Origin: Dipteris shenzhenensis
Lineage: Eukaryota > Polypodiophyta > Polypodiopsida > Gleicheniales
Assembly: GCA_047967505.1 (NCBI GenBank)
Contig: CM106541.1
Reading direction: 5' to 3' (one strand)
Length of the DNA stretch: 64,000 bases
The notes below the pieces were generated by a model. That model saw only the letters and a program-made list of their open reading frames with translations. It ran no database searches and was not told the origin of the DNA. Positions 12,181 to 23,228 of the stretch are shown here, one piece after another. Within the stretch, counting starts at the first letter, position 1, and each line of letters opens with the position of its first letter. The position numbers were made by a program, and so were the translations under genes.

Positions 12181-15100
12181 ACCAGATGTGGGTGTGGCCC
12201 AGGCCATCATAAGGAATCTTGCCCTCATCATCCATTGGATGTAATTTTAACTATCCTTCCAAAGCTGAGAGGCATTCTTCCCTCTCATTAGGATTCTTGG
12301 TTTTTCCTTTGAATCTATGGTTCATCAAAACTATCTTTAAGTGTCTACCACACTTGCCCATTCAAGCCACTTCCTATTGTAAGAAAGACAAATTATCTCT
12401 GACCTCAGATGTCTAGGCCCATGTAAGCATGGTGCAGATTTGACAAGGGAGCATCTATGTCACGCTCGCCCTGCAAACCCATGTGCGTATTGATGTCCTT
12501 CCACAATAATTTGTCCAGGCTGACTGTGTCCAGGCTGCTTTTGAGGTGGTCTAGACAATATGTAGAACCTCTAGTCTGATTGAGATTGAGGTCAACTCCT
12601 CTCATAGGCATTGTGCTGACACAGAGCTGAGAAATAAATGCTAGAGGGGCAGGCTCTCCCAAAAGTATCCACACGAAGCTGGGCTGTGCCAAATGGCAGT
12701 TGTGAAGACCGGCCTCTATCACTCGCAACTCAAGGATATTGCCCCTTGAAAGAGTCACTGGTGGAAGTCTCTGGCTGAAATATCCCATGGGCAAAATCAT
12801 AGTGGACTGCTCACTAATAGGCTTCCCACAGATGGAAGGATTTGGCTGGTTGTGTCATAAATACTCTGTGTTTGCCCAAAATGCACCTTGTGTGGTGTTG
12901 CAGTAAAATCCCCATGCATTAGTGTACCTTGGTGCTCTACTGACAAGGATGTAGTATTTTCATTATACTTGGGGGTGTGGTTTGCTCCTCCGATTCCTTG
13001 CGTCTTGGGGAAATTGTAGACCATGAACATGAGGGCTAGTGGATGCGAGTGTTTGTTGTGTGTTCTTGAGGGTGGGTCTATACTCTGACTCCTTGCATTT
13101 TGGGGTAGACCACAATCATGAGTGCCTAAGAATGCGATTCATAGTGAGGAGTCTTAAGCTAAGGCATGGAGAGAAGGGGGAGACAAGATGGCAATGATTT
13201 GAGTAGAAATAGGCCACGTGTTGCGATTAGTAATGCACAATCAGAAATGCCTGAAACTAGAAATGCTCATCCACGATCTTCAAGATGAGTTATGACTTGG
13301 AAAACTATGGATGCATTGAGTCATGTCCATGCTAGTATTCATATGCCTGATAATGTTCTGGAGGTTGAACAAGGAGTTGCAGAGTGATTACTTTTGTCCA
13401 TGATTCTCAACTCTGTTGTGGCAAGTTTGCCTACCTTTGTCTCCTGTATTATCTTGCTGCTGTGCACAGGGACAGGAACTATTCAGACCAAGATGGTTGT
13501 GCAAAGGCTGCTTCCCATCATGCCCATTTTCTGAAGTGTCATACAGCCATCTTTCTTTTGTTGTCCATTGTCTTCATAATTTTGGTTGCCATTTTCAGGT
13601 TCTACTGCAAAAGTGTCATAATGCCATCTTCCTTTTGCTGTCCATTGTCTTCATGATTTTGTCTGTCATTCCAGATTGTACCATGTACTTGCAGCTTTTG
13701 GCATTCGTAGTGGTCATGACCATACAAGAATGAGCTGTAGGGATTTGTCATCTGGTATTATTTTTTATATCTGCATGAATGGCCTGGTTTCTATTTCCAC
13801 CATTAAGCTCAGTCTCATATGAATGTGCTTCATGAGCGTGGCATGTAAGAGCATCTCAAAGGTCGATTGCTTTGTGATGTAGTAGGCTTGTCTTTGACAA
13901 CCTTGTGGGAGTCTAGGAGACTCTTTGGGTGGATTATTTGAATAGGCATTCGTCCCAAATCCACCAACTTTGGTCAACGCATCTAGCTTTTCTATGCTAA
14001 TGGTGAGAAGCTCGTGTTCATTGTTAGTAGCCAGAATCTCATGTTGTCCATGGAATCACTCACAACCAAGGGATGGGCTCTCTTCCCTTGGCATAATCAA
14101 ATGCAATTGGCCTTCCATAGGAATTACCACAGAGGGAACTTGGTGGCTGGTCAATGTAGGAGTATCATCCTTGCTAACAAGAGACCTCCTAGCATCTTTC
14201 CTAGGTCCCCTAAAATCGGTGTCATTGTCCCTCTAGTGAGACATTGAATGAGTATCCTTCCCATCCCCATCGTGTTGGTGCATAGGAGGAAGCATGGGCT
14301 GCTTTCCCATCTCTTGCATTGCAATGTGCACAACCTCTCCGATCTTCTAAAAAATTTGTTGCCCCATCTACTTCACTGTGCAGCGGCTTGGGTCATGCTT
14401 TGAAGCATCACTGATAAAACATCCATGAATTTAGTCCTTGTGCCATCAAGTGTGTGCATTGCAAAGCTAGGAGGTATTTTTGTAATGCCCTTGGGTGCTC
14501 TCGAAATGCCAACGTTTGGTTCTTAATGTCCATATTCATTCCCACCATTTAAGCTCCTATTTTCATTAGAACACTTATCCCCACAGAACCCTTCAGTATA
14601 TGCAACTGGAATCATTTGACTACAACCATATTTTTGACTTGCATCCAAAGGCATCATCAATGGCTTTGAAGCATGGTTTGGTTGCATGCCAGCGAGGGGC
14701 ATAACATTGTTGGATTGCATTACAAGCATTGGGAGAAATGCATTCTCCTTAATAGTATCTCATCTATTTTCATAGTCCTAAGTGTTTGTCATAATAATTG
14801 CTCTAGGCATCATAGCTTCAATAGTAGTTGGTTGCTTATGACATTTGCATCTCCCCATCCACATAGAATGTCATCTTATTTGCTTGCACATCAGGGACCC
14901 TATTAAGAGCCCTTCTCCATGCTACGCAATGATTGCATACCTGTTTGCATTAAAGCTCTACATTGATCTCATTCAAGGGTTGCATAGGCCTTTGTTGAGT
15001 AGAGAATGACATTCCTACGGCGTGCAATGCAATATGCTTGTTGTAGGACGGTCCCAATTTGATAGGCACGGCTGCCCCCACATGCAAGTACGAATGTAGG

Positions 15101-15300
15101 GCAATGAAAAGAAGCTGGCTCAAGGAAATAGACAAAAAAATCTATCGTAATGAGCACCTGATGTAGTGTGTAGAAACACTGAAAATGTCAATGGAGAAGC
15201 TCGAGAAGAAGGTGAATGAAGAGGCTTTGAAACAGAGTCTAAATGAGCCAAACGGGGTTGTGAAATGCCTTGAAAAGGGGACGTGATAAGGATTTCCTTT
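12181..15300. other. Repeat-derived region with minus-strand frame remnants
   Basis: Several minus-strand open stretches (about 12405-12800, 12797-13030, 13765-13977, 14151-14333, 14523-14729) follow one another in different frames. This is as expected of a decayed coding element. None shows a recognisable catalytic or zinc-knuckle motif, so I cannot name it. A short direct duplication (TTGTCCATTGTCTTCAT / CTGTCCATTGTCTTCAT) lies at about 13550-13660. Confidence 0.3.
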
Positions 15301-15510
15301 TTTTTGGGGGGGGGGGGGGGATCCTAGGTCACCTAGGATAGTTAGTACACTAAGCTAGAATAGTTAGAATAGTTAAGACAGTTAGAGAAGTTGAGATTGG
15401 TTAGGTTAACCTAACTATTTTAACTAAACCTAAACCAAAGTGCTAACCTAACCTAACGAAACTAATCCCAATGTAACTTACCTCGGCTAACACTAACCTA
15501 ACTAAGGACT
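15301..15510. repeat. G-tract and TTAG/CTAA-rich region with palindrome
   Basis: A T-run followed by about 14 Gs (around 15306-15320) is followed by repeats of GTTAG and CTAACC. These include the palindrome TAGGTTAACCTA near 15402-15413. The first half is GTTAG-rich and the second CTAAC-rich, so it could form a weak hairpin. Confidence 0.6.
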
Positions 15511-17237
15511 TGGGTGGGAATTCAGGTGCATATTGGAGAAGTGGGTGGATAACCAGATGGTTCATCAACCACCTTGGCAGTTGGTTCATCAAGTTAGCTA
15601 TAAACGGATTGTTCATAGAAGATAGTTTGCAAGTCATCGAGCTACTAGTTTCAACGGTGCAATTCGAGTGGTTTCGGGAGATTCATTTGTTGGAGTTTGA
15701 GTGGACCACAGATTCAATGGGATTGATCTTGAGTGGAGCTTGGGGAGATTCGTTGGATGGACTATGAATTATTTTTTTTATGTACCCCTCGTGAAATCTC
15801 TCCTTTGCACTCTCTGTTGAACCACCCCATACACCAAGCACACTAATTCTCCCATACCTCCTCTAGTCCCTTCTGAACCCATGCACTCATTCGCTTCTTA
15901 CTCCACGTGACTTAAACTTTTTTTTAACTATCTAAGAATTACTCTCAAACATTTTTTCCTTATATGTTCCCCTTTTTAATCTTTTTATCCAATTGGTGGA
16001 ATTAATTGTATGGCTCAATTAGTGATGGGACTTTTTCATCTGCACACACACACACACATACACATACAGATAGACATGTATGTATGTATGCAACCTAAAG
16101 ATCAGCCTTAGACATCATGGCACACCTTTAGATATCATGTTCCATCACTCAAAGTGAAGAGTCCATTCCTAATAAAAACTATCACCTACAAAAGATAGAA
16201 GATCCACAATATTATACACTTCAAGCGAAATTTCCAATGAACCAAATCATTATAAGTCTTGCTTGTAACCTCTCAATCCTTCTGCTTAAGGTTAGGTACA
16301 AAAACATCCATAAAAAGACTTAAGGGGGTAGAATGCCCTGGTATTCTAAACAACCAAAATCTTATAAATACTCCCTTACTTCATGGGACAGGATAGGTCA
16401 CCACAACTTATACTTAGTACAACTAATCATCATTGTTTCATAGTCAAGAATTCCTACTCCACTCTTATAAAGTCCAACAGCTACAAAAGACATCATATTT
16501 GCCATTATATATTTTTCAAACAAAATAACAAAAGGACCCTTCAATTGTAAGTCTAGCCAACTTCTCATTCATCATGTACAAGTTCAATTGTGAAAATACC
16601 TACAAAAAGGCTCAAGGGGGAAGTACGATGCAATAGCCAAAACAACCAAAAACTCATAAATAACCTTTGAGTTTAGGATAAGGTAGGTTCGTCATCCTTG
16701 CTTCATTGACATATTCCGACACAAAAATCATGGCTTCATCCCTCAAATTAAATTTCCATAAAGTTTTTAGATCCTATCAGAGCACACAAAACTATTCTCT
16801 TAAGCTTGCATACCATGCACCCAACAAAGGATGGTGTATAGTTGCCAACCCAGCAACGTAATTTGCAATATCTATTGTTGTAGGGATCCTCATAAGGAAT
16901 TGTAAGGTTAAGTCAAGCTTAATAGTAAGTCAGCAAAATTTGAGACTATTGTTGTCGAATTAAAAAAAATTTCATTATGGAAAAAAAAGCATGCAAAAAG
17001 AGGGGCCTAAATATTTGAAAATGGTTATCACTTACGTAATTCTAAAACTTTGGGCAATCTTTTGGTACAAGGATATTCTAAAAATGATGAAAATTTTGAT
17101 ATAGCTACACAACCAAAAAGTGTACATGCATTATCTCACCTTGCAAGTGCATCCTCTTCTATATTAATACCTATAGTCTCATCATGATCAAGGTCATCTT
17201 CATGATTTGATGATGATTTAGCAGTGGATGGTCCTCC
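15511..17237. other. Intergenic, simple repeats only
   Basis: Contains an (AC)n/(TATG)n microsatellite at about 16041-16090. No gene was recognised. Confidence 0.4.
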
Positions 17238-17500
17238 CTCATCTCTCTTATGAGAGATGTGTGATGCAGTCTAAGCTTGGCAATATTTTCATAGATGCTT
17301 ATTCTGGGACTCATCTCTCTCTTGAGAGTTGTGTGATGTAGTGTAAGTTTAGATATGTTTTTATAGACACTTATTCTGGCACTCATCTCTCTCTTGAGAG
17401 TTGTGTGATGTAGTCTAAGTTTGATATCAGGCGATGTGCTCATAGACACTTAGTCTGCCACACTCAATTGTCCCTTGATAGTTGTGGGTTGCAGTTGAAT
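17238..17500. repeat. Four-unit tandem repeat, roughly 70-85 bp
   Basis: Four diverged units each contain CTCATCTCTCT(C/T)..GAGAG, then TGTGTGATG(T/C)AGT, then a TAGA(C/T)(A/G)CTTA block. The last unit is the most diverged. Confidence 0.7.
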
Positions 17501-17741
17501 CCTAGTATTAGATGTGAAGACCACGGTTAGTCAGTGTTACATAGTCAATGTCACATAATAACTAGATTTTTTGTGATTTGATTTACTGTAGTCTATTACA
17601 TGAGTTGAGTTTAAGTTGAGAGGTTATACCTAGGTCATTTTTTGGAATTTCTTGCATTGTTAATTGTCAATCTCAGTTTTTAATCAAACCTGGCACTGGA
17701 TTCTTTTATGAATTCTATGTTACAGCTTTGTTGCATACTAG

Positions 17742-18420
17742 ATGGCTCATGTGGGTGAGAAGAGAAAGTCTCAGCATCCTGATCTCGGTCGAGCTCAGAG
17801 GAAAGTGTTGAAAAATGAGAATGTGCACTTCTTAATGAATGTTGATCAGGACATCATTGAGACAGCTTTCAATAATAAAGTGAAAGCGGTGTACAAAATC
17901 TGGCTAGGGATGACGTACTATTCATTACATGCACCAACACAATGTCCTACATAATTATTTGCATGCACAAAACATTATGCTACATTTCTTCAAGTCGTCC
18001 GAGGAAGTGTATCTGGCCATTTGCGATTGGGGAATGATGACACTAACAAGCACTAGTAAGCTTTATCCAGTATTACTTAGTAACAGTTCCAACACTATGC
18101 AGACTTCTCGTCAAAGATTTTGCCATGATGCTTCGGAGTACCTGTGCACCAATCCCCACCTTTCGGCATTGCATAAGATGTGTACACAATGTCCCACCAC
18201 ATTTTGAAGATCATGGACATTTGTGGCCCATCTACTAGTACTGGGGACCCGTAGAAGCTTTAATTGGATGGCTACGATGACTTGCGGTTTAGGACAGTCT
18301 GCACAACCAAATAGTCATCCAAGGACTGTTGATTTTTATGGTGTTTTTGATATTGCTACTAGATCCAGCATACCACTCAATCCCCACCAAGGACTTAGAC
18401 CAACAAATGATTGAGTAACC
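17742..18420 (+). pseudogene. Protein-kinase-like remnant
   Basis: A plus-strand stretch reads LHAQNIML and then ICDWG about 16 residues later. This resembles the kinase catalytic loop (HxDLxxxN) followed by the Mg-binding DFG motif, here DWG. The catalytic Asp position of the loop is not preserved (NYLHAQN), and the reading changes frame between 17740-17954, 17929-18207 and 18223-18414. The neighbouring sequence (opening MAHVGEKRKS) is not recognisable. Best read as a decayed kinase or kinase-like gene; an unrelated frame with chance similarity is possible. Confidence 0.4.
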
Positions 18421-18708
18421 TAAACGATTTGTAATATGAATTTTTGAACATGATTACTTGACATTACTATTTATGTATATCATTGAGTCTCCAGTCCATG
18501 ATTCAATGCATATTATTTAAATATTGTTTAAAATTTTGAAATTCAAGTTGGTAATCTTTAAGGTGATATGTGTCATGTTGGTACGCTTTCATGAGATATT
18601 GTTTAAGTAAGAATTGATGCGATAAGTGTCATGTTGAATTTAATTGTTTAATTTGGTATACATGATATAAAACAATTCTATCTACATGTCTTTTTTTAGG
18701 TTAAATAT

Positions 18709-19135
18709 GAGCAGGGAGGGAGAGAACATTCTACCATAGAATCCTTCCCAATCGCAAGCACAACCAGAGGATCCTCCAATTCATGAGGATCCAAAAGCAT
18801 CATTTGTGCCTCAAGAGGCCGATTTAGTGGACCAACTAAATCACGCTGAGGCTCAAACTATCTTGCAAGCCCAAAGAGAGATGTTCGGAAGGGAAGGAAT
18901 AGGTATGTTCGCCACCATTGGTCCAGTGGATGACGACACCATGCAAGGCGACCCGCTCTCTCTTTGACAAGTACAAAGGCTTTTTCCATCAGAGTTCATA
19001 AGAAATGCCTTGTTTATTCGATACGAAAATGCTAGAAACAAAATGTGCATACCCCAAGTTGTTAGACCTGTAGCACAAAACCTTTTCCCACATCCTTCTC
19101 CAATGATTCATAGAGGTGGAAGGGAGCATACCCAA
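18709..19135 (+). pseudogene. Unidentified decayed open frame
   Basis: A largely open plus-strand frame encodes an acidic, Gln-rich stretch (AEAQTILQAQREMFG) and, after one in-frame stop, FIRYENARNK and MCIPQVVRP. No family was recognised. It lies between the kinase-like remnant and an LTR fragment and may be part of an element. Confidence 0.25.
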
Positions 19136-19289
19136 TAGTAGATACCCATATTCTTCATTTAGTAGGTGTATGTTTGTGACATCTTGCATTGACGTGTCGA
19201 TTGGAATGACAAGCATCACCTATCAAGAAGAGGAAAGGGACGTCTTGTGGAGCGCAAGTGAGCAAGAGTAGAGAACAGAGAGTGTTTAG

Positions 19290-19539
19290 AGTTCACACTC
19301 AACATCATGTGATCATATGTGCATAGCACCATCATGTGATTATATGTGCATAGCACTAACCCAATAGAGTGCTATAAAGGAAAGGGCTAGATGCCCTAAC
19401 CCTAACCCTAAATGGGTTTGTATATATTCTACATTTTCAACTAAATCTAGGGTATAGTTAGTCATTTGTGGTGTGCTCTCTGGCTGTGCCCTCTCTCCTC
19501 ATCTCCACTCTTCTCCTCTCCCCTCTTCATATTTTGTCA
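19290..19539 (+). repeat. LTR fragment of a copia-type element (3' portion)
   Basis: Identified from the primer-binding site that directly follows it. The sequence contains a TATA-like CTATAAAGG near 19371, then three telomere-like units (CCCTAACCCTAACCCTAA, about 19394-19411), a pyrimidine-rich stretch, and ends in TTTTGTCA. The 5' boundary is a guess because no second LTR copy was found in the window. Confidence 0.5.
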
Positions 19540-19551
19540 TGATATCAGAGC
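19540..19551 (+). other. Primer-binding site (initiator tRNA-Met type)
   Basis: TGATATCAGAGC matches the usual copia primer-binding site TGGTATCAGAGC except for one base and sits directly after the LTR end. No gag-pol follows; the next kilobase is GA-rich without domains, so the element is truncated or solo-like. Confidence 0.65.
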
Positions 19552-21480
19552 TCCCTTGCCTTTTGCTGAGGCATTGCGATTCTTGAGAGTGCGAGAGAGA
19601 TTGTGAGATTGAGAGTTCTCTTGAGTGTTCTCTGTGAGAGTCCACTTCCGGTGAGAGATCTTCATCCATCCTTTAATAGAAATTTCCATCCATTTTCCTT
19701 AAGAGATTTCCGTTCATCTCTTTGTGGGAGAGATTCATTGTAATTCGTTCTCAAATTGAATTTTTGTTCATTCATTGGAGGGAGACAGAAAGAGAGATTT
19801 TTGGTCTATTCTTCTTCTTTTTCAAGAGAAAGACAGAGAGAGATATCCTAGTGTTTGAGAGTTCTTTTATTCTTGGAGAGATCTATTCTTTGACTATAGC
19901 TCTTTTGAGAGGTATTGAGAGAGACCTCAGTATGTTTATCCTGTTCTTTCTTCATGTGAGAGATTTCATATCCTAATCTACACATAGGAGGCACTCAACT
20001 CACACCTATGACCTAAAGCAAAGGCTCAACTTAGCAACACTGCCAAGCTTCATCAAATGGACCTTAATCTCCATGATGTGACACCTGTGACCTTTTGCAC
20101 AGCCGAGACCTTTTGCACACCTGTGACTCTTTGCATCGGCCGCTCTTCAATGCAGTAAGTAGTGTTGGAAAAGAGCAAGCTGAGCAAAATGGAGACAAGA
20201 AGATGGACACAAATGAAGAACTGTCTCATAGAATGAAGAGAAATGAGGGCCATATGTAGGCTACCTCTATAGACATCATAGATGACCTCATACCAAAGGC
20301 CACCAAGCTCCTAGAATCTCTCCCCTATCCTCTAGAAGCATCTAGCTCCACCTAACACACCTAACTGCCCCTCTAGCACACACATAGGACCACAAGTGTG
20401 CCTATGGAGAGGTAGGACATTGACAAACCCCAACAAACCCCCCGTCAAGGGATTGCCTCAAGCTATGTCAAGGATATAGCTAGCACAAGGTGTCACATGC
20501 CATCTCATGGTGGTCATGGATCTATCAATGGCTAGGATCTCAAGCTAGCAAGGGTTCCCATGGGTGTAAGGTATACAAAGTGGGGAACACAATCCCCCCC
20601 AATGGTTATCTCCCTTGCATGTACAAACAAAATGTCTGTAAGAGGTACCATGAGGGCAAAAAACAAAACCCCCCTAATGGTTATCTCCCATGCATGTACA
20701 AACACAAGTCTGCAGGAGGTACCAAGGGGACAACACATACTCACATGGTCTACATCATAGGTGACTAGAGGTGAGGACAAAGAACACACAGTTTATTACA
20801 ATCATTTTGGAGGACTATCTAGGCAGAGTACCTTGACAACTAGGGGGATACAAGTGGAGCTCAAAAACCATATCATCTCCTGGATGATGTGGGCTTAACA
20901 AGAAGCTTCTTCTTGTAGCAAAGCAAAATATCCATGTCAAGGCAAGGTCTTACCACATGGGTAGTGTCTAGTGCCTTATAAGATGGTACCATAATAAAAG
21001 AAGTAAAACAAGTGGATCTGAAAATCATATCCTTCGAGAGAACAATTATCTTGTCATCTCCATAGTTGTGTAGAGAAGCATATCTTAGTTATCTAACCTT
21101 CATCTTTTTCTTGTACTTGGAGTCAAATGAAGGTGCCATGAGAGGGTAGATCTCCGTCAAACTGATATGATACAGTCAAGCAATAATAAATGCAACTTTG
21201 ACAATCAAATCTTTGAAGAAATGCTAACCTTTGACCACAATTTTTTTATGCATATGCTTGTAAACCTATCAAATTGCAGGAAGGTGCTCCAAAGATGCAA
21301 CTCAAATGTGCTCTAGATCACATCCAATGATCAAACATCCTAAAGAAAAAAGATAACTGATATAATTCCAGAACTTTCTATCATGAGACCTCTGGAAATA
21401 GTTGTAAGCGGAAAGAGAGATCATAGTTATCCCCAAATCGAGCAGTTTGAGGCTGGAGGGTTATCTGTTACTAATGCAAG
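19552..21480. other. Non-coding region with a short tandem duplication
   Basis: No domain-bearing frame. An approximately 80-bp duplication at about 20590-20735 shares AATGGTTATCTCCC(T/A)TGCATGTACAAACA. Another short repeat near 20070-20140 reads CCTGTGAC...TTTTGCACA. Confidence 0.45.
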
Positions 21481-21489
21481 AACATTTTC

Positions 21490-22400
21490 ATTGCCACCAA
21501 CTTTATGAATTGCTCTTTCGTATATTTTTACAATATATGCTGAAGTTATTTTCTTTTAGAGACGTATCAATACTCTCCAAAAACATTGTTCCCATGGGAG
21601 AAATGCACATAACATTTATCATGGGTCTAGCTTGCTTGCTAGTCCATCCATCAAAAGCAAGAGTGCACCCATATGTAGGAATAAAATCCAATATCTTTTT
21701 CTTTAGGCAGTCCGCCACAGTCTTCTTAACTCTATCAAGATGATCTGTACGCATTTTATTATAATCCGAAAAAAAAATCCTGGTCTAGCACATGACTTCA
21801 AAGCATTACGAAACGTCTCATCTCTCATGACATTGAATGGTATACCATTCTTTACAAATGCTTCTATCCATCTTAAGTGCTCTTCGTGTCCTTGTTTTGT
21901 CAAAGAAAACCATCCTCCATAGATGATTGTTCTCCCCATTTTGTCTTCTTTACCTGGCTGACATTAGTCACGTCAAAACTCACGTGGAGCTCATTTGTGA
22001 CCCGCTTGCTAGCAAATCTACATCACCTTTATGTATCGATTCACCCCTCATATTTATCGGTGCTTCTCCTTCAATGGTCTCATCAACCTTAGCGCTCACA
22101 TTAGAACTTGGATAATTCCTTATCAAGATCAGATTAACCACTTTTTTCACTTTCTCTAAATATGATTTGCATAACGGAAGAACATCATATGGAGTGCATG
22201 AGCAAACTTCATCGTCACTACCAATTTATTAGAAAATATTGCTTGATCCGAGTAGAATCGCCCATGAACTTGTGTGAGACTTGTCTCCACAATATTTACA
22301 TTGCATGAAAGAGACCGAGACATGCATTTTCCATATCTTTGTCACATATGACCAAATCTTGCCACACATCATGCTTTTGAAGTTGCAAGAAAAAACATAA
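21490..22400 (-). pseudogene. hAT-type transposase remnant (DUF659-like)
   Basis: Reading the minus strand, about 22380-22200 gives CKYCGDKSHTSSW, like a BED-type zinc-finger start. About 21900-21700 gives FVKNGIPFNVMRDETFRNAL and about 21690-21560 gives LAFDGWTSKQARPMINVM. The order W..F..NGIPF then (A/S)DGWT is characteristic of the DUF659 part of plant hAT transposases; the Asp of DGWT corresponds to the first conserved acidic residue. The frame is broken by stops and shifts, and the C-terminal dimerisation region is absent. It is a non-functional DNA-transposon fossil. Confidence 0.75.
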
Positions 22401-22857
22401 ACTAAAAAAATTAATTCATGTATGTAAAAGAAACATACTGCAATACATATTATATCAAAAGAAACAAATATGCTTTCAAAAGCACTTTCAAGAATGCAAT
22501 GTATTAATTGTCATTCATTCACGTACCATTATTTAAAAATAAGATTATTTTCATTCATCAATAATTATATTTCATTCACATAAGATTATATCCTTACTGG
22601 ATAATGATATTTCATTTTTTTACATTCTTTTAAAAGAATATAAAATTTTCTTTCAAAAAAAAGTGCAAGATTGAGTAAATGCAAATTGTATTTCATTCAT
22701 TCACATTATTTTGAAAGAATAAAAAGTATTCATTCAAAAGTAAGTGTAAGAATAAGTAATAAAAATTGAGAGACATGGATTCATATTCTATTGAAAGAAT
22801 ATACTCAAATTATGAATCATTCATTCACATTCTATTGAAATGCTATTAAGTTTGATG

Positions 22858-22960
22858 TTGTGTATTATGAAATGCAATGACATTTGGCATGCTTATGAAC
22901 CATATAGCAAGCAAGTGCATGGAAAAAGAAACAATTCAAAATTGTAAATAATGTTGGATT
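22858..22960 (+). repeat. Left part of an interrupted host repeat
   Basis: GTGTATTATGAAATGCAATG through AGCAAGTGCATGGAAAAAG matches 31999-32120 closely. The match stops where the copia LTR begins at 22961 and resumes at 30533, so this repeat was split by the insertion. Confidence 0.8.
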
Positions 22961-23228
22961 TGTTAAAGAGTGTAAATTGCACTATCCAGATAGGGCATAG
23001 GGGCAAACCCCGACCCTAACCCTAACCCTAACCCTAACCCTAACCCTAACCCTAAGAGGTTCACATGTATATCTTCATGTTCATTGTCAATCATAAATGT
23101 AAGCATGATCAGTTTCATTGTTTGCTGTTGTTGCGAAAACTCTGGTTGATCTAGTCTCTCCACTTAGTGTACACGTAGCTATATCGTGTGCACTCCTCTC
23201 TCTCTCCCTCTCTCACTTTCACCTATCA
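22961..23228 (+). repeat. 5' LTR with CCCTAA array
   Basis: Starts TGTTAAAG and ends CTATCA. Contains seven perfect CCCTAA units (23014-23055), the blocks GGTTCACATGTATATCTTCATG and CTTAGTGTAC shared with the 3' LTR, and a CT-rich 3' end. The TG...CA ends fit an LTR. Confidence 0.8.

Noticed and set aside
23014-23055. CCCTAA array as a real chromosome end or telomere scar
   Set aside because: Only seven units, and the same array sits at the same place in the 3' LTR, so it is part of the retrotransposon.
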